Source: Spirometra erinaceieuropaei
Lineage: Eukaryota; Platyhelminthes; Cestoda; Diphyllobothriidea; Diphyllobothriidae
Assembly (NCBI GenBank): GCA_902702965.1
Contig: CACRXP010000717.1
Location: 74,050-138,049 of the forward strand
Length of the DNA stretch: 64,000 bases
Direction: 5' to 3'
The notes beneath the pieces were generated by a model that was not told the DNA's origin, made no database searches, and saw only the letters and a program-made list of their open reading frames with translations. The position numbers and the translations under genes are program-made. This document shows positions 20,191-32,984 of this stretch, piece after piece. Each line of letters opens with the position of its first letter. The first letter of the stretch is position 1.

Positions 20191-23100
20191 GTTTATTTTT
20201 AACGAAGATTAAGGGTACTGCAAAAGTATAACTTTGTAACAGTGTAAATTTTTCGGTTTGTTTTAATTCACCAATGAAAATATCGCGTTTGCGGATCTAT
20301 AAAATGGATATCAGGTCTGTCCAGTGAGTGCATAAGTGATCCTCAAGTTTATTGCAACAGCAGGTAAGGCAGCCAACATTAGTTTGCGGTTGCGTTTTAT
20401 GAGCATTACTCTGTAGTTTGAAATAGTCTGCATTTTTCTTAGAAACAAGTTCAAACAAGAAGTGCGTCTGACTACGATCGTTTTAGCAAGTGCGGTACGT
20501 CGCATTAATAGACGTTTCTTATATCAGCGATAATTAGAGCCGTATTGGCTGAAAGTTGAAATTTCACCTTCAGGAGGTTCAGAACATTTTTGGTAAACGC
20601 TGTCCTGTCTGAATTTTGGACTTGATTTTTAAATTTTAAATCATTCAAGTTAAATTTATAATCCGCTTAGAAGTTACTAACAGGATTATAGTCCAGGCCC
20701 AGATATCGATCTTCAAAAATTTGCATGCACATTTGTATAGGCAATTTTCCTAAGATAATATTTTAGAATAGTTGATAAAATTGAGGAAGGATTGGAAGTA
20801 TATATTCCTCCGTTAGTACTGCCAAATTAAGTACTAGTGTAGGATCTCCTACGACGAGATCCGAACAATAAGATTAAGTAATGACTTTATGCTTTTTCAC
20901 ACATGGCCTAGTTAAACAGCAGTTGCTAACGGTTCTAGTTATGGTTCATAGGAACGTTTTGCACATTATTAATATCAGAGATTCACTTTAATTAATCTTA
21001 TGTATTGCAGATGTTAAGTGTTGATCAAAATTAAAAAGCATTACTGGATAACTGTCTTGAATTAAAGTGCCTTATTACGGCTTGCCCCTGCTCACTACCA
21101 TGTCTTTGATAATTTGCAGAAAGAAGCCACAATATTCTGTCCGATAAATAGTGTAAGTATGCCGTTTCTATGTATGGTTATATTCAAGTCGATATGACCG
21201 AGGTTGAAGTCTTCGAACTTTAACGGAAGCTCAGGAATCGGATACCATAGCCAGAACCCAAGGGCAGCTTAAAAGCATTTTACCCTTTTGCAAGAGTTTG
21301 CCTGAGTTTTAGATTCATGCAATTTGCATGAGAATGTAGGAGAAATCTGGCAATATGAACGCTAGTTATGAATTGTTCAGTAAAATTTCATACAAAGCAA
21401 ATATTATGACTGTGCCTAACTACGAAAATTCTGCTTGATGAAATGGAACGATTACAGTATTTTCCTCAAGTTAACACTCCAACAGTGCGCGTATTTCCTT
21501 CAATTTTCCTGACACATTTGTAACGGGAATCTGATATGTAATTTAAATGACTGAGGCTCCCTTTTGTTGACAGCAGGTCTCTTCCAGTCAGCGCCTTCCA
21601 ATGGCGATTTCCGCTTATAGTTGTTCTCCAAACCCTCGTCTCCTTAATGCTATCTTTGTTTATAAAAATGCAAACTCTAACCGTCAAAATAAAAACGTTC
21701 ACTCTCTGGCCGACTTTCATGCTTTATAAAACTTGACTTAGGTATTTTTCATGCTGAGCCTGTTAATTAGCAAAATGTCTGTTTGGGTGCCTGAAAAGGC
21801 CGACGCTATGCTACCGATGGGGCATAAAATGCTGAAGTCGGGCACATTTTAACCACTCCGTGACAGACTTGAGAAATTCTCTTAAACAACACTTCCTTAC
21901 AGCTGCATTTTGATATGAAGTGGCTACTTGTTTGGCCAAACACCTGGCGACCGAATGCAGATTCCTCTGTGAAACGGAGCGAGATGGTGTAGGCAGCTTT
22001 ATTTTGAACCTTTTGTTAGGCATCCTGAGCTTTGGCTTAATGAGCCAGGTCTTTTTAGCGCAACACTTGAGACAATTCTATCTTAACTCTTTAAGATGGT
22101 ACGTTCTTGTTTGGAGACTTTTGTTGCCATTCTGCCGGTTTCTATCAAATGCACTCCTTGCATGTGCACTGCATATGTTTGTTATGTTTGTAGCCTATTC
22201 TGCCAATGAGAAATCGTCATTAATTTTAAAATAACTCTAAAGTTTTTTCTTTTAATGGCTTTGTGAAACCGGTGAAGGACATATCTGACTCACAATGGGT
22301 TTGGACAGCTCGTTCCGTAAAAACCTTCCTCAAGCGGGACGTCAGGAAGTATCTGAACGTGAAACATTTAGGTGCCATCTTCTTCATGACTTGAGACTTT
22401 GCCGCCGAGCAGCATGGAGTCGGCTTAATAGCTTTTTCAGTGTCGACAAAAAAATACAAAATTTTTAATATACTTCACCTCCGAGAAGTCTGCGATTCTG
22501 TTAATGATGTCAGCTTGTGAGGCATTTCTGGACTAATTTAAGGACGGCCACCTAATCTGTAACATCGGTCCTAACGACTCAGCTTTCTTTGCCTAAAAGC
22601 AGATGGTCATACGTGGTGAAATTTGTTTGCTCAAATATCGTATTTATCTTTAAGTCGCTTAAAGACCCCCTAATGTAGTTAGTTTTGAAGGGAAGATATT
22701 TTAGTCAATTAAATAGGTCTATTAGGGCGCTGTTCATTTGAATTCATTGATTGCACACTCGATTTTACCAAACAACTGAAGCTATTAGTGCAACGAAATA
22801 GAAAACTGACGAGAAACATAACGTGCGATTGCACAAAGCCGTTCCAAAGTCTCTTTGTCGAATCATGTCCTTAGCAGAAACCAAGTGTCTCTGATTTTCG
22901 CTGACTGTTATATTCCGGAGAATACAGCAGTGATATTCTTGTCAATTGTGCCGACAGCAGACGAAATGATCATACATGGTAGATTTGACGTCGAATCCGG
23001 GCCCTTCAGTGATTTCGCCTTTAACTCAAGCACTTTGTAGTTAAGTTACGGACCGCGACCTCGACTGTAGTGAAGAAAACTCGAGGTGATCTACTTTTTG

Positions 23101-24373
23101 GAGTGTAATATGCTTTGTCTTGATATTTTACTTTAAAGATCTTTCAGTTGATCCTAGAGTTCCTAGAAATCCATACTTGGTGTGTTACTGACGGAGGCAA
23201 TATAAAACAAGAGTATTCATATATGACATTTCGTATAACTAATATCCTTTAGTTATCTTTTACCTTGCTTTTCCTTCTATTGTAAACAGTTATTCTTCCC
23301 CTCCACAGACGTTTTGTCAAAGATATATATATCAAGCAACGATTAAAGAAATGACTTGTCCACCTCCAACTTTACCCGCGTTTGTCATCTTTAGGAGGAG
23401 TTCATGTCAGTAATAGCACTAGTCAAGCAAGCAACGGTCGATCCTTTGTCAGCCCCCTCCAACACTTCTCGTCGCATGCATGCACCTCAAGGATCCAAGG
23501 CACCCGCAGTAAGCGATGTTGTAATAAATCTAAGTTCAAGTACACGAGGCTTTTGAGTAACAGAAACGCTAATAAAATGTCTAAGATTTTCGTGCACTAT
23601 CTTATGTTTGTTACTAGTGAGGCCAGGGAAGGTCAGATGAAGACCCTTCATATTTAATTAATTATCTTCGGACGTTAACTTAAAACTTAGTAGTTATGCC
23701 GTTTACTTATTTTGCGTGGCAGAGTTCATCCACTTTTACGCTAAGCGTTGAGGAAACGACAAGTACTTATAGTCATAGACCAAGGTCACAGAGTATCCTT
23801 TTCTCATAATTGGCCATCCGAATCCTGCCCTCTATCTATTTTCTTAATTAGCATATTGGTGAATAACATGAAGCTGTGAATACGCCATGTTGCTGTTAGT
23901 GGATTCTTGTTTGCTTTACTTGACTCGCTAACGTATGTTTTAAGGTCACATTTTGTATCGAAACTAAGTACACGAGGATTAGTATGCCATCTTATGGAAG
24001 CACCGTCCTTCGGAACTGCATCGAAATTTTAAAATCGGGATTACATCCCCCAACTTTTTAAGTGAAATTGCAACCACTGAATTTACGTAAACTCTTCTGG
24101 CGTAAACTAGGTTCACTTTCGTTGTAAAGAAAACGGTTGGTAGATTCAAAACCCCAAATTTTCAGAAAAACATCTACGTACTTGTCTTAGTGAACAAGCC
24201 AGAAAACCAACCCTGAATTTTATCCCTAAACATCAGGTATTAAGCGTTGGTTCATTTAACCCGTTTGTTCGCTTTTGGATATCATCCCACCCTTCTTGAT
24301 CTGCAAATGGTCCTAAACATCCTCTGGTCTTACCGTGTATTTCTCACCCACTTGGCTCAATTTTCATTAACAG
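20191..24373. other. 4.2-kb stretch without recognised genes
   Basis: A/T-rich sequence with only short open frames on both strands. I found no element terminus, no coding motif and no long repeat. Confidence 0.45.
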
Positions 24374-24631
24374 CAAAGTTGCAATGGCATCGATTCATTT
24401 TTGATATGGCGAGCCTCTACGCCGTCCGAACTGCCACCGGAGGCAGTCCTTCCCATCCTCAGTCCACGTCTCCAAGCACGACAAGTGACAGCAGCATTGA
24501 CGGGCCCGGACAAAGGCTTCAAGGCTGCTCATGATTGGCGGAATAATACACCAGAAGTGGTTGGAAATGTCACAGCCATTGACTCGCCTTCCTATAGTAA
24601 CGCGAAGGTTCTGCTTTGTGGTAACCGGGGT
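24374..24631 (+). other. candidate exon, function unknown
   Basis: Open frame with higher GC than its surroundings, preceded by a pyrimidine-rich acceptor (TTTTCATTAACAG) and ending at a good donor (CGGG then GTGAGC). It includes LPPEAVLPILSPRLQARQ and FKAAHDWRNNTPEVVGN. It lies 0.8 kb upstream of the phosphatase exon on the same strand and could be an earlier exon of that gene, but no PP2C motif is visible in it. The start could also be at the internal AG near 24414. Confidence 0.3.
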
Positions 24632-25188
24632 GAGCTTTAATAACTATATGCACTTCAGGTTGGTGTTTATTACGTCCAACTGCAAAAGATTGGCAAAGTT
24701 TAAATTAAAAATGCTTTTCAGTCTATTAAGTCTATCACTCTTATGCACAACTAGCCTACAGCGAACGGACTGTTGTTTGGGTATTGCAACACAATCTTGG
24801 AAGCTTTAAACGGTTCCAATGAAACACTATATAAACCTGCCAATAGATTGTTGCTTCCACAGCATTAACGAAAGTCCATTCTTCTCTTTTGGCCTGCTGC
24901 CATATGTATCCGTCTCCCCAGTCAAATATTTACATATTTTTATATGACAACAATTTTTCCTCTCATATGTCTGTTCCATTTTCGAGAGGCGACGATGAAA
25001 TGAAGCAAACGAGACCGCAGTCCTTACTACGACTCATCAACAAGCTAGCGGAATTTTAACTGTGGGAAGACGCAATCTTAGAAAAGGAGCACTAAGAAAC
25101 CTAGGTTAGAGAGGGATTTTCGTCCCTGCTAATTAGGCCTACAGTGAATGACCAAGCTAAGCAAGGCTATTTGGTTTGTCCCTGGATT

Positions 25189-25441
25189 NNNNNNNNNNNN
25201 NNNNNNNNNNNNNNNNNNNNNNNNNNNNNNNNNNNNNNNNNNNNNNNNNNNNNNNNNNNNNNNNNNNNNNNNNNNNNNNNNNNNNNNNNNNNNNNNNNNN
25301 NNNNNNNNNNNNNNNNNNNNNNNNNNNNNNNNNNNNNNNNNNNNNNNNNNNNNNNNNNNNNNNNNNNNNNNNNNNNNNNNNNNNNNNNNNNNNNNNNNNN
25401 NNNNNNNNNNNNNNNNNNNNNNNNNNNNNNNNNNNNNNNNN
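25189..25441. other. assembly gap
   Basis: 253 consecutive N. It directly precedes and probably truncates the phosphatase exon. Confidence 1.
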
Positions 25442-25809
25442 CTGCGTTGGGCTCCTGCTGCCCGTGCACAGGAGCCGGAGGTTGTCCGGTTCAGAGCGCG
25501 GTAGCCTCAGTAGCGGCTCCGGTGACGCGCGTGGTTGCAGTGACACCCGGTCCCGGGTGGAGACTTTTGCCCTTATTGTGGCCAGCGTCGGGGACTCGCA
25601 GGCTTTCCTACTTCGCGAGAATCTCGGGGTGACCGAGGTGACGGGTTGGGTTCCTGGCGCCACCACAGGGATGAACTTAGACACAGAGGAACATGTGAGG
25701 GCTTCTTCCTCCGACGGATGTCCACCGCGGGATTTTCGCGATGCTGGTGGAGCCCTGGGAGCTGTGCATGAAGGAAAGGAACCAGAATTGCACAATCTTA
25801 TGTGTGCTG
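25442..25809 (+). CDS. PP2C-type protein phosphatase, internal exon (5' end in gap)
   Basis: PP2C phosphatases dephosphorylate Ser/Thr with two metal ions bound by Asp residues. The exon is GC-rich against an AT-rich background. After a Ser/Arg-rich loop it reads FALIVASVGDSQAFLLRE, the beta strand with the conserved VGDS motif, then TEVTG and RDFRDAGGALG and PELHNLMCA. The RDxGGALG-then-HNL arrangement resembles the invertebrate PP2C-like family typified by Drosophila CG9801, as recalled. The exon ends at 25809 (phase 1) at a strong donor GTAAGAG. Joining to 37927 gives a Val codon and an unbroken family-like sequence. The start is lost in the N gap, so upstream residues including the first metal-binding Asp are unseen. 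Confidence 0.8.
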
Positions 25810-27389
25810 GTAAGAGCTTCTCTGATTCCTTTCTGTTCCTTGATTTTGACCTTCAGTTTTCTGTTCCAGTTACCCCTATTTCTTCTGTATCTGACTACCC
25901 TTATTTTTGAGCTGCTTATTTTCATGCTGGAGCTGTTATTCTTACAGATCGTTAACTCATAGTCTTCTGTGGCGAAAGTCGTTTAGGCCACTAGAGTGTC
26001 TCAGTTCCGGTGATGTGTCGGACGATTGGCTTGCATCTGTGAGCACGACAGTTGGCCTCATGTTTCTTCCTTATTCTTTTGCTGTTTGTACTCTCATGAG
26101 TTATTTACCGTACCTTGGTTTGCCTGGTGGTTACATTTGTTCTTCATACAGTCACGACTGTTGGATCGAATCAAGGTAAAAAGTCAAGGAAATCTGCCCA
26201 ATGAGTTCACAATCCACATATCTTGTTTATTTTCTCCTGCTTATGGCGTCTTTTCTATCTCCGGGTTTTTGTTGTCCATCGGTTTTCCACACTCACTCTG
26301 TTCACTGCATTTGACTAGACTTTATTCCTCAGTTTTTGTCATGCAATGTCGAATTTCGTCGTGCTTTAATCAGGCGGAGCATACAACAGACATCGATATT
26401 TTTAAGAAACATCCACACAAAATTTAACCATTTTCTATGAGAGCATTAGAAGCTGTTTGTCCACAGATTTTTTCTAGTTACCTCCAGATTTTCCACTTCT
26501 AAACTATGCTTTCAACGATTTATTCATTCAGCCGCTTCCAAATCATTAATTCCTAACTTCATTCTCATTCACCTTCATGTTCTTCCAATTGCTGCTCAAT
26601 TACTCTACCAGAGTGCATACAAGCAAGAAAACATTATCTCAATACGATTCCCCAGCTCAGTCATGATAGCAGTGTATCAGTTGTAAATGCCTTTGCAATA
26701 TTCGTGTGCACGGAGCGAACCTTAGCCGACATGATCATATTGACTCAACGTGATGCATGTATCTGCATTCGTAGGAACAACAGGAAGCTGGAACCCTGCA
26801 GAAAGTCCATTTTCGTTCGTCCGCTTGTCCTGCTAAAGAAATAAGCTGCCATATTTTTTATTGATTTTAAACATAGTGATCTTGTTACTATTCACTTATG
26901 TCATGCTATCTGTTCACAATCATAAGGATAAGCACAGCATAGGGCCGACGAACGGGTAGATATTACATAAAATTCTGTATATTATGAGGAACTCCTGAGA
27001 ACCAGTACTTTCTGGTCAGAATACTATAGCTTTAGAACCAGAACTACTGAGCCTCCACAGATTTTGGCCGAAGGAAATAATTACACAATTAAAACTGCAT
27101 AAATGCTGCAACACTAGTTTCCCTGACAAGGTTGTACGCCATTTCTAAAATATCTGCAAAGTATTTGGGCAGAGATAAGAACACAGCATTCTAATAAAGG
27201 CAAATGCTCGAGTTTCAGATACATTACCGGGTACAGAAGGAGGATACTGATCCAGCATAAAAACGGTTTGTCTGTTTTTTGAGCCTTCAAAAGCTTGATG
27301 GTGTTAATAGTCAGCAATTATAGCAGCGAACAAAAAAAAGTGCCAGTTTGAGGGATTTTTAACCGATCAGCAACCAGTACTTCATGTCG

Positions 27390-27660
27390 GGGGGTGGTTG
27401 CGCAGGACCCTGGTTTCGGGTGCATAATCAGTGTGCCACTTGATTATCTTCACCTCATAGACCCTATCTTCAATCAAAACACGGCCTGTACACTTATCTT
27501 ATCGGCTGCGAACTTGAACCCCTTGTCCGTTGCCGAGATATGGACAACCACTTGTAATAGTTCATCGACCCGTTGCACGACCCAAGTGGTGGACAGGAGG
27601 CGGTCTATTATAATGTTTCGGATTGTAATGCTCTGGTGTACCATATGAACCAAGACTACT
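27390..27660 (-). pseudogene. unidentified coding-like remnant
   Basis: Read on the minus strand, 57 codons without a stop include IIIDRLLSTTWVVQRVDEL and KGFKFAADKISVQ; after a one-base shift the sequence continues VLIEDRVYEVKIIKWHTDYA and PETRVLRNHPPT. The composition is protein-like and the frame change suggests decay. KGFKFAADK resembles a LINE RT thumb motif but the following residues do not fit, so I do not assign it. Confidence 0.3.
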
Positions 27661-30600
27661 GAAACGTTAACAGCAGCGTTTTGCGCTAATCTTTCAAGCG
27701 AATTGGAGTATTAAAGCAGTGTTGTGAAGCTCATTGGCGGAAACCCTAATATCTCGCTTGTGCATCTTTTCAATTACCTTTTGGATATCGCAGTCATAAA
27801 AAGGATCTTTAGGTATTTAAGGATATTTAGGTAAAAGAATTCGCTTTGATCTTCCGCATAATATTTCATATCTCAGAATTTCTGCGTAGAATAAGGTGGC
27901 ATTTTAATCCTAGAAAGATTATTGATGACCGTTTGACTGCGAGCTTAATCTACGCGCTCACCTGCTCTCTGGATATGCAATCCACACGCCGTTTATCCTC
28001 TCTGAAGCCAATTCACACAACTTTGCGTGTACTTAAAGAGGTCCTCCGATTCGCATGCAATCTGGCGACCTACAAGGATCACTTTGCGTGTTTTGTGGGC
28101 GGCATTTCCAAAGCTGAGGATAATAGGTCACATATTTTATCGTGTACAGATTCAAAGAATTCTCATAAGTCCCACTCCTCCCAAGAAACCTTACTTCTTG
28201 GTATTTGGTGTAGATGTAATTTTCTAAAAGCGAGATGAAAGGCGTACTTTTTATATTCTTTCTATGGACAGTGATTTCATTTTTATGGGCGTCGAGAATC
28301 CATTAAAAAAGGGGCACACTGCGCAAGTAGCGCTCTTTACTAGTGTAATTTACACGAGTGGCTGAAAGGTGCAGAGTAAGGGCCGGCGCACTGCACTGTC
28401 AAAATAGCGTGTGATTGCTTTCCTTTTTGACCACTTTTTCTACCTTCCCTAATTAATTATTCTTTTCAACGTGTTATGAGGCTTAGTACATACTTCACTT
28501 TTATCTCCCTCCACGCATAGCGAACTGCTTAACCGTTGCCGTCGGATATATTTTCATGGAATAATTACAAAATGTTATTCATCTTAGTTTAATACGCTCT
28601 TAGCTTTGTACTCCAAGGCTTACTAAAAAGGTATTCATTCATATAGAGAGCATACTGATCAAAAAATGCGTTTCGGTTACCGTTACCTGCCCATCACTCC
28701 TTGCGAAATATCTTTTGATTTGTTCTGCGTCGGTCCTTCTCAAAAATGCATGTTAATGCTCATTTGTGCCTAAGTCAAGCTGTAATTCATGTGACACGAA
28801 GGTCGAAAAGGTCTGCTAATTGACCAAGAGGGAATTCTAAACTAAGCATGCAGCTTGTCCTACAAATATAGCTTTTATTATCTAATAGCGAGAACATATT
28901 CATTTACATTTCATGGAGCACTAAATTGAATTGACTGCGCTTTGGTTTCATTCTTTGTCGTTCTGGCTTAAGTTCTCGCGTTTTCCGACACGAAGACGAT
29001 GAACTGATAACTATTCACGTCATATTTATAGTTCTCGCCTGCGTATTATGCCGAGACCGGCTATATCAAACAACTATTGCCTATACTTGCTTTCGTCTTT
29101 AAGACACACATGACATTCACCAGAATCTCGTTAGATTCGTTTTTAGAATAAAAACAAAACCTAAGAATAACGATGTACTGTCTTTTTTGTGGCGTTTTGT
29201 TTATAGACATCGAGCAAGAGCGCACTCATATCCACCTCGTTTTTTGGCTAAAGCACCTCTCCGCTACGTGCTTGCTCGCGAGGGTTCTCTATTGAACTCC
29301 AAGGTTAAACAGATTTGGCATGTTTTGTCGGTGCTGGCAGTTCGGTACAGTGTCACGAACATAGGAATGATTGTGAGTCGATTCAATGTTCACACTTCTC
29401 TGCTCTGACTAGTGAGAACCTAGACAAAGGTGAATTTTAAAAAGAATTTTGCAGTTGAATTTTTACAGGAGAAAGAAGAGGTTATGTTAATCGAGATTAC
29501 CGAAGCCCTACCCCGAAGTGGGAACACTCCTAACTCTTATTAGTATGTAGACGCTGAGCGTGCAGTGGTAGTATCCACAGGACAGGAGAATATGAACCCA
29601 TCAGTAATGCAGGTGGCCTTGTGCAAAAGTCCGGAGATATTAGGCATCAAGTTAAGGTAGCTTTTACGTTTGGGCCCGTGAATGAGTACCATTCTTGGAG
29701 TTTAACGCAAAATCATCAAAATTCCCTGTCCTACCATAGTATCTTTAGATGTGGGTTACCATATAGTTGGCAAATCGATGATTCACATAATTACACAAAT
29801 CGGAGTGACATTATGTCCTAACGACTGTTGCTTGCCGTTTTATTACTCCATACTCGCCTTCTCTCTCCCATGAGTTACCACCTCAGCCGTAGGCCAAACG
29901 AACCGAAGACTTGCCTGCACTATACTCCCTACTATCTTGCATAGAATTCGACCTTTGCGAGGTCTCCAACGGTCAGTCTGACCTCAGCTGTGCAAACAGG
30001 ACTCCTTTGAAAAAAAATGAAATCTCCTGTCGCCCGATAGAATGCGTGTGCACTTTGTATAGTTACTATCTCGAACTTGCCTGCTCATAGCAACAACGCC
30101 TATCTGAGTAGCCGCCCTGCTTTGTCCGGCCTGGTGTACTATAAAAGACTTGGTTCGCTGAGTAATAACATCGGTAGAACATGACTGAACACGTTTTATT
30201 CACCAGAAGATGAAGAGAGCGTACGGGGACACGGGAGCTACACACCCATGAGAGCCGAACAGTCAAGGGCAAGGTCTTAAGAGCCCTCTTTCTCAGGGTG
30301 AACACAGTGGCGCTGGCCTGTCTGTGTAGTAGGCAATGAACTACACTTTAAGTGCAGTTGCTGTTTTTTAACGCGATCCAGGTACGTCGCATCAGACGTG
30401 GCTCAAAATATTGGAAATCAACGAAAGCCATAGCTTTGATAGAAGCTCACACAAAATCTGTCGCCTAGTTTTCTGCACCTTCAGACATTCAAATCTACTA
30501 GGCCCTGTTTAAATATGCATTGGTAGCAAATGAGACCGCAATTGAAGCGAGCCGCAACGGCTGGAAGCAAAAAGAAGCTTTAGTTAGATGCGTTTCACTG

Positions 30601-31391
30601 ATTCTCCATAGCAATAAACACTTAATTTCTTAATAAGCGTATGCCTTTCCGGAATTAGCACTGTCCAGCTGCTCAATTTAATCTTTTAGGATGCGTCAAG
30701 ATCTGTCTGTCTCACCTGCTTCTGCGCTATCACCCTACAGCTCTGACTGTGCACTGGGCTATGCTATCTAAATCTTGCCAGTCGCCCAGAGCCCATAATT
30801 GATTACGAATTCACATAAAGCTATACCACCAAATGAAATCTATCAGAATTGCTGTAACACCAATTCCCAAGTTCTAAACATGGCATTTAGGCGCGGCCGG
30901 ACACGGATTATATTATGTAGCGTTATAACCATGTCGTTCCACTTTTGTTAAGGAAGTAAACAAGTCTGCAAGCCGCATTTGCGGCGATCTTATCCTAATC
31001 GGCATTTCATTTATGATTTTGAGAATTTCGAGGGTTTGCGCTTATTTCCCCTCCATATACCGAACTGGTCGGAAGTAGTTCCGTCTTTCCAGGAATGCGT
31101 AGACAGGGAAAAGGACGCAGTTTTTTCTTTAGCAGTGGCTATATCGGCCTCACACTCCGTCCGCGACTGCGAGAAAACGCCATCTTTTCTAGAGATGGCG
31201 GTTTTTTCACTTTAGCGATCGGCTTAATTGAACAAGGGCCTTAACTGATAGACAAGGGTTATTATTTGCGCCGTGCCAGTGCTCGCACCCGACAGGAAAT
31301 TACGCCCTCTTACCAACCCTCTATCATCTTATAGTTAGTACGACTTTAGGGTAAGGTGATATCATACTAACAGAAAAGGTACTAGCCAAAA

Positions 31392-31464
31392 GCCCATACA
31401 CGCCTGTTCCGCCGATATTCTGCTGCTGCATGGCGCAACTGGGAGGGATTCGGCTCAGTGGGTC
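31392..31464 (-). ncRNA. hammerhead ribozyme-like motif, copy 2 (degenerate)
   Basis: Minus strand: CCCACTGA then GCCGA directly (three core bases TGA/G deleted relative to CTGATGAG), stem II GCCGA/TCGGC intact, GGAA instead of GAAA, and GTA instead of GTC before TGGGC. Stem I CCCA/TGGG is intact. Inactive by inspection. Confidence 0.6.
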
Positions 31465-31515
31465 CCCCAGCATTCCCCGTGTGTTTTCCGTTAGACCCTC
31501 CAATTTAGACATTGC

Positions 31516-31659
31516 CGCTTTTTAATTTCCTCAGAAATATTCTACGAAGTTGTAGTAGATCAGTTTATTCAAAGTCTATAAAATTCTCGGTCTGAGCCTA
31601 TAGGCCTTGAATAAACTGATCTAATACAACTTCGTAATTTCTGAGGAAATTAAAAAGCG
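31516..31659. repeat. inverted repeat of PLE-B
   Basis: Arms 31516-31572 and 31607-31659 are near-perfect reverse complements (a few mismatches and one short indel), loop 34 nt. The arm core AATTTCCTCAGAAAT corresponds to AATTTCCTCGGAAAT in PLE-A. Confidence 0.9.
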
Positions 31660-32552
31660 ACAGTACGACACTTGAATACCACCTCATCTCAGACCTTGAC
31701 TTTACCGGCAAGTAGTACTTGTATGCACGACTCGCCTAGCCACATCTCCTACAAATTCGGCTTGATAAGCTTTTGGAGAACAAATTGTCGCTTGTTGGCT
31801 CCGCAAAAAACGAACTGTCCCCCTTCCACTGGATGACAAATAGACAGAAGCAGTCACCTGCTTCAGCCGCCTCGACTGTCTCATACCAACAGTGGAACAC
31901 TGCCAGAAGGAGGTTAGGAACCTTATTGAAGTTACATTGGGGATATTTTTTCATCTTGACAAATGCCCGTTATGCCATCAGATTATGTTTTTGAAAATTG
32001 GAAACTGTGGAGACTCAACAACGTGACTTATGTCGACATTAGTTAATGCAGTTGTTTTGTTATAGGAGGATGTGCCAGAACAAGAAACCCCTTCAGTATT
32101 CATACGACTAGCAACACAGCCTGAGGAGGAAGTCTATTCATATTTTTGACTGCAACGGCATTCCACTTTTGTGTCCACCACTATCAGTAAAACGAACGTA
32201 GGTACTGAGAGATACTTGGAGTGATGGATTGGCATAGGCTGACGTTGAATAACCATGTTTCCAATACACTGCAATATATTCTTTTTATGTACGCAAGTGT
32301 AAACCGATTTTGATCTACACCAGCAACTCTGAACATTTTTAGCCATTATATATGGAAGGAGAAGGTTACAGCATTTTTGCCTATATCCATACGTAGGTGG
32401 AGCAGCTGCGCCCGGTGTGTCCGTGCGCATGTTTATATTTCCGGTCTCAGCTGGTGGTCAGGGTTATGATTGGCTTAGTGAAGGTAAACAAGCCCGAAAC
32501 AGTGCTGTATCAATCTACCTCCTAGACTCTGTCGTCTCCCGTCTGATATATG

Positions 32553-32984
32553 TATATACAGTAGATGTGCTAACTCATGAAATGCCAACCAAAATTTCAA
32601 AATGCGTTCTCGTTTCGAAAAGATAAATTAAGTAGTGTTGTAAGTCTAATCATGATGCAGCTTAAATCTATAATGATCCAGTTACCTCAGGGTGTCGGCT
32701 TTCGAAAGAACTTACTTTCGGCTGCATGCAAGATCTATACTCTGCAAAACATGACTACTTAAGTAGCATGCAATTTTCTCATTGATTTTCGATGCCCTTG
32801 AAAATTCAATTATATTTCATGGAAAACATGCATAAAAATATTCATTTTTTCACTTATTCGGTAGAAAATCACGTCTTCTTCCAATTGCATACTCAAAAGA
32901 AGAGTATAATTAGGTTTTAAAAAAGTTTCCAATTGTGAGATTTTGTAATACCGTTAAATGGCCGTTCATGAAACGTCATGTATC
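32553..32984 (+). mobile_element. inverted-repeat (MITE-like) element, truncated copy
   Basis: Starts with the terminal motif TATATACAGTAGATG and carries the family core ACTTAAGTAGCATGCA, GATTTTCGATG and GGTTTTAAAAAAGTTT. The right end is missing, cut by SINE sequence at about 32985. It matches the complete copy at 45145-45693 in reverse orientation and the copy at 50106-50455 directly. Confidence 0.75.

Larger units (their letters stand above)
31349..31661 (-). mobile_element. short Penelope-like foldback copy (PLE-B) with hammerhead motif
   Basis: Same architecture as PLE-A: on the minus strand an inverted-repeat UTR segment, then the hammerhead motif, then a tail (CTAGTACC, GTTAGTATGATA) matching PLE-A. 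The flanks share AGTACGAC exactly (31337-31344 and 31662-31669), the start of a degraded duplication of about 12 bp. No coding sequence. Sits in the phosphatase intron. Confidence 0.65.

Noticed and set aside
25144..25910. Several long open frames spanning the N gap on both strands
   Set aside because: Most of their length is N. Only the frame with VGDS and GGALG has family support; the others overlap the same GC-rich exon.
29990..30330. Possible solo LTR on the minus strand (AATAAA, TGTG...start)
   Set aside because: No second LTR, primer-binding site, duplication or gag/pol remnant could be shown.
31165..31210. Hairpin followed by T-run read as a bacterial-type terminator
   Set aside because: The sequence is eukaryotic and lies inside an intron; a chance palindrome or local duplication is likelier.
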